Source: Clostridium sp. AF15-31
GTDB lineage: Bacteria; Bacillota; Clostridia; Lachnospirales; Lachnospiraceae
Assembly (NCBI RefSeq): GCF_003461625.1
Contig: NZ_QTXL01000003.1
Span: forward strand, 124,001-188,000
Direction of reading: 5' to 3'
Length of the DNA: 64,000 bases
Below are positions 63,121 to 64,000 of this stretch, in pieces (within the stretch, counting starts at the first letter, position 1; every line of letters begins with the position of its first letter). The position numbers were made by a program, and so were the translations under genes. The notes beneath the pieces were generated by a model. It ran no database searches and was not told the DNA's origin. It saw only the letters and a program-made list of their open reading frames with translations.

Positions 63121-64000
63121 TTATTTATTTCTGTAGATAATGTCGGTTCTCTTTGGTCCGTTTGAAACCATAGTAATCGGATATCCGATATGTTTCTCAA
63201 TGAACTCAATGTAGTTTCTGCAGTTCTCTGGAAGATCTTCGTAGTTCTTGATACCACGGATATCTGTCTTCCATCCCGGCAGAACCTCATATACAGGCTT
63301 TGCTTTCTTTAACTTAGCTGTTGTAGGGAAGTCTGTTGTTACTTCACCATCGATATCGTATCCGACACATACAGGAATCTCATCCAGATAACCCAGTACA
63401 TCAAGTACGGTAAATGCTACATCTGTTGTTCCCTGCATACGACAGCCATACTTGGAAGCTACGCAGTCAAACCAACCCATACGTCTTGGACGTCCGGTTG
63501 TTGCACCGTACTCACCGCCATCACCACCACGACGTCTTAACTCATCTGCTTCATCTCCGAAGATCTCGCTGACGAACTCACCGGCGCCTACAGCACTTGA
63601 ATATGCCTTTACTACTGTTACGATCTGCTTGATCTCATATGGAGGAATACCGGCACCGATCGCACCATAAGCAGCCAGTGTGGATGATGATGTAACCATA
63701 GGGTAAATACCATGATCCGGATCCTTTAATGTTCCGAGCTGACCTTCTAACAGAATTGTCTTACCTGCTTTGATCGCTTCATGGAGATATGCGGATACAT
63801 CACATACATATGGCTCTACGATAGCCTTGTACTCCATCAATGTTTCATATACTTCATCTACTGTAAGAAGTGGCTTCTTATACAGATACTCAAGCAGAAC
63901 ATTCTTGGATGCGATAACTCTGCTGATCTTATCCTTCAATTCTTCCTCTGTGTCAAACAGTTCGCTTACCTGGAAACCGATCTTTGCATATTTGTCTGAA
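63121..64000 (-). CDS. purA: Adenylosuccinate synthetase, 3' part (5' end beyond window)
   Basis: The frame is open to position 64000, so the start lies outside. The visible 292 residues are the C-terminal two-thirds of PurA, with D-H-G-I-Y-P-M-V-T-S-S, R-R-R-G-G-D-G-G-E-Y-G-A-T-T-G-R-P-R-R-M-G-W-F-D and V-L-P-G-W-K-T-D-I. PurA makes adenylosuccinate from IMP, aspartate and GTP. Where many PurA have E-G-A-Q-G-T-L-L-D-I-D-H-G, this one has E-G-Q-L-G-T-L-K-D-P-D-H-G. Confidence 0.95.
   Translation of the reverse strand, partial: SDKYAKIGFQVSELFDTEEELKDKISRVIASKNVLLEYLYKKPLLTVDEVYETLMEYKAIVEPYVCDVSAYLHEAIKAGKTILLEGQLGTLKDPDHGIYPMVTSSSTLAAYGAIGAGIPPYEIKQIVTVVKAYSSAVGAGEFVSEIFGDEADELRRRGGDGGEYGATTGRPRRMGWFDCVASKYGCRMQGTTDVAFTVLDVLGYLDEIPVCVGYDIDGEVTTDFPTTAKLKKAKPVYEVLPGWKTDIRGIKNYEDLPENCRNYIEFIEKHIGYPITMVSNGPKRTDIIYRNK

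Overview
The window looks like chromosome from an endospore-forming, low-to-moderate GC Gram-positive anaerobe of the Clostridia, most likely a Lachnospiraceae-type gut organism (inference). The reasons are a complete spoIIIA operon, GatCAB amidotransferase, an Asp23-nusB-xseA-xseB order typical of Firmicutes, strong AGGAGG-type ribosome sites, TTG starts, and secreted Big_2/BspA-type surface proteins. No rRNA, tRNA, CRISPR array or classical insertion sequence was seen. Nearly all genes are on the minus strand, so the text reads each operon from high to low coordinates.

Layout. 1-2.3 kb: asp23-nusB-xseA-xseB and the first codons of a probable ispA. 2.4-11.7 kb: four tandem paralogous secreted proteins with almost identical Big_2 N-termini and divergent C-termini, flanked by two long foldback elements (A and B) whose shared apex motif is in opposite orientation. 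11.7-17.1 kb: spoIIIAA-AH. 17.3-18.3 kb: an Rrf2 regulator with a self-overlapping promoter box and a wrecked NifB-like radical SAM gene. 18.5-24.8 kb: lipoprotein, MATE exporter, a BspA-LRR/CAP/Big_2 surface protein and rfbB. 24.9-29 kb: an Rpn-type nuclease gene, an rfbB remnant and an unusual membrane-spanning NUDIX protein.

29.2-36.2 kb is an AT-rich defence island. It holds a compact Hachiman-like pair (HamA nuclease, HamB helicase) and a second two-gene unit: an ABC-type ATPase fused to a TOPRIM/DUF4435-like domain, followed by an FRG-domain protein. Each unit is preceded by a copy of the same ~215-bp terminator-promoter-leader cassette, so the two units look like co-regulated or exchangeable modules. 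36.2-54.5 kb is a surface polysaccharide locus, very AT-rich up to about 48 kb. It encodes Wzx, Wzy, five glycosyltransferases, an acetyltransferase, a pyruvyltransferase, two polyprenyl-phosphate sugar transferases, and a GDP-D-glycero-D-manno-heptose pathway (GmhA, HddA and a fused HddC-GmhB).

54.5-64 kb returns to housekeeping: gatCAB, icd, birA, a second MATE exporter and the 3' part of purA. Just upstream of three genes here (the 49.9-kb nucleotidyltransferase, gatC and the 61.6-kb MATE gene) lies a recurring structured element (C, D, E). The three copies share core sequence, keep one orientation relative to the downstream gene and show compensatory base changes in their stems. This element family and the FRG plus ATPase-TOPRIM unit are the best candidates for undescribed biology. 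A promoter-terminator bounded candidate small RNA lies between icd and gatC.
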